64,000 bases of DNA from DASQZT01 sp963728965 (GTDB taxonomy: Bacteria; Acidobacteriota; Terriglobia; Bryobacterales; Bryobacteraceae), in the NCBI GenBank assembly GCA_963728965.1, contig CAVSMH010000005.1, positions 253,802-317,801 of the forward strand, written 5' to 3'. A model generated the notes under the pieces. It was not told the origin of the DNA. It was given only the letters and a program-made list of their open reading frames with translations, and did no database searches. Shown piece by piece: positions 63,172 to 64,000 of this stretch (its first letter is position 1; every line of letters begins with the position of its first letter). Made by a program: the position numbers and the translations under genes.

Positions 63172-64000
63172 GCATCGCCGAGATGTGCGCGCTGGCCCAT
63201 CTGAGCCGGGCCGGCTACTACCGGTTCCTGACCACGCCGGCCGCCGGGGATAAGGACATCGATCTACGGGATGCCATCCAGCGGATCGCCTTGGAGTTTC
63301 CCGCCTATGGACGGCCACGCATGACCGAAGAACTGCACCGGCGCGGCTGGCAGGTCGGGCCGAACCGGGTGTACCGCCTGATGCGGGAGGACAATCTGCT
63401 GTGCCTGCGGCGACGGAAGTTCCTGGTGACCACGAACTCCAATCACAGTCGGCCGGTGTACCCGAACCTGGCGCGCGGGATGGCGTTGACCGACATCGAT
63501 CAACTGTGGGTGGCGGACATCACCTACATTCGACTGGCAGCGGAGTTCGTGTATCTAGCTGTCATCTTGGATGCCTACTCGCGGCGGGTGATTGGCTGGG
63601 CGCTGGACCGAACGTTGGAGGACGAGCTTACCATCGCAGCGCTTCGCATGGCGCTTGAGCGGCGCATACCGGCGCCGGGTTTGGTGCATCATTCTGACCG
63701 CGGCGTGCAGTACGCCTCACAAGACTACACGGACCTGCTGAAGAGCCGGGACATCACCATCAGCATGAGTCGCAAGGGAAATCCGTTCGACAATGCGGCC
63801 TGCGAATCGTTCATGAAGACCCTCAAATATGAGGAGGTGTATCGCCAGGAATACCGCGATCTGGCGGAGGCGCGGGCTTCCATAAAGCACTTCCTGGAAC
63901 GGGTGTACAACCGCAAACGCCTCCATTCGGCGCTCGGCTACCGGCCGCCGGTGGAGTTTGAACAACAGTTGTTGGGCCAGGCAGCAACCACGAGCGCATG
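63168..64000 (+). CDS. IS3 transposase OrfB, copy 2 (3' end cut by window)
   Basis: The ATG at 63168 overlaps the orfA stop (ATGA). The 277 residues visible carry the full DDE set (VADITYIRL; HHSDRGVQYAS; DNAACESFMKTL) and match copy 1 throughout. The window ends a few codons before the expected stop. Confidence 0.9.
   Translation, partial: MSIAEMCALAHLSRAGYYRFLTTPAAGDKDIDLRDAIQRIALEFPAYGRPRMTEELHRRGWQVGPNRVYRLMREDNLLCLRRRKFLVTTNSNHSRPVYPNLARGMALTDIDQLWVADITYIRLAAEFVYLAVILDAYSRRVIGWALDRTLEDELTIAALRMALERRIPAPGLVHHSDRGVQYASQDYTDLLKSRDITISMSRKGNPFDNAACESFMKTLKYEEVYRQEYRDLAEARASIKHFLERVYNRKRLHSALGYRPPVEFEQQLLGQAATTSA

Larger units (their letters stand above)
62743..64000 (+). mobile_element. IS3-family element, copy 2 (runs off the window)
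   Basis: The end TGGACTTGTCCCGATTTT and all following sequence match copy 1 (46411-48170) in inverted orientation, with the single difference I noticed in orfA (AAA here, AGA in copy 1: LERK versus LERR). The far end lies beyond position 64000. The two copies face each other across 14.6 kb. Confidence 0.9.

Noticed and set aside
46411..64000. A composite transposon bounded by two IS3 copies
   Set aside because: Copy 1 has its own matching GAC duplication inside a single gene, so it inserted independently; the right end of copy 2 is not visible.

Overview
This high-GC window has the gene repertoire of an Acidobacteriota chromosome, probably close to Solibacter/Bryobacteraceae. The evidence is a VWFA-type acidobacterial secreted protein, a duplicated orphan MacB-like permease, three Gfo/Idh/MocA oxidoreductases (two with twin-arginine signals), an Oar-like TonB receptor remnant, a DUF711 protein and a serine-hydrolase remnant. 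This assignment comes from gene content only; I saw no rRNA or tRNA gene and no CRISPR array.

Positions 1-20205 are mostly ordinary chromosome: a rhomboid protease, Gfo/Idh oxidoreductase, DUF711, a GT2 glycosyltransferase, cytochrome c, an S41/PDZ protein whose catalytic Ser and Lys are both Asp, DinB-like and START-like proteins, an M3 peptidase, a 2H phosphodiesterase and a LuxR-type regulator. Inside it lies a five-gene chain with overlapping stops and starts (9735-16621): TonB receptor, ABC-type binding protein, histidine kinase, receiver-PAS-GGDEF-EAL protein and single-domain receiver. It looks like a dedicated envelope-to-c-di-GMP signalling unit.

Positions 20257-33071 hold the most striking system: twelve minus-strand genes, almost all joined by 1-20 nt overlaps. 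They encode two NAD-dependent epimerases (one fused to a glycosidase-like barrel with both catalytic Glu replaced), a B12-binding radical SAM protein, a GT4 glycosyltransferase, four CgeB-like glycosyltransferases, a histidine phosphatase, a nucleotidyltransferase, a SAM methyltransferase and a second glycosidase-like protein whose barrel is circularly permuted. The set looks like a pathway for a modified saccharide. It resembles what I remember TIGRFAM calling a 'rhizo-twelve' cassette, which I could not check. A GT9-like gene and an ABC permease follow in the opposite direction.

Positions 37202-45081 carry two Tat-type Gfo/Idh oxidoreductases and a secreted PIG-L deacetylase around a TonB receptor pseudogene that has lost its plug, carries frameshifts and a nonsense codon, and is split by an ISAzo13-type element.

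From 45250 to the end the window is a genome-decay zone. An IS3-type element splits a UPF0182 gene, an IS1182-type element splits a radical SAM gene, and two identical 131-bp MITEs are present. There is a decayed prophage (terminase and structural fragments), a VapBC pair with both genes frameshifted, a truncated nucleosidase, two DNA methyltransferase C-terminal fragments around a broken PD-(D/E)XK gene, and a second IS3 copy running off the end. Apparently intact genes there are a GT4 glycosyltransferase, a DksA/TraR-like protein, a receiver-like regulator and a DUF2934 protein.
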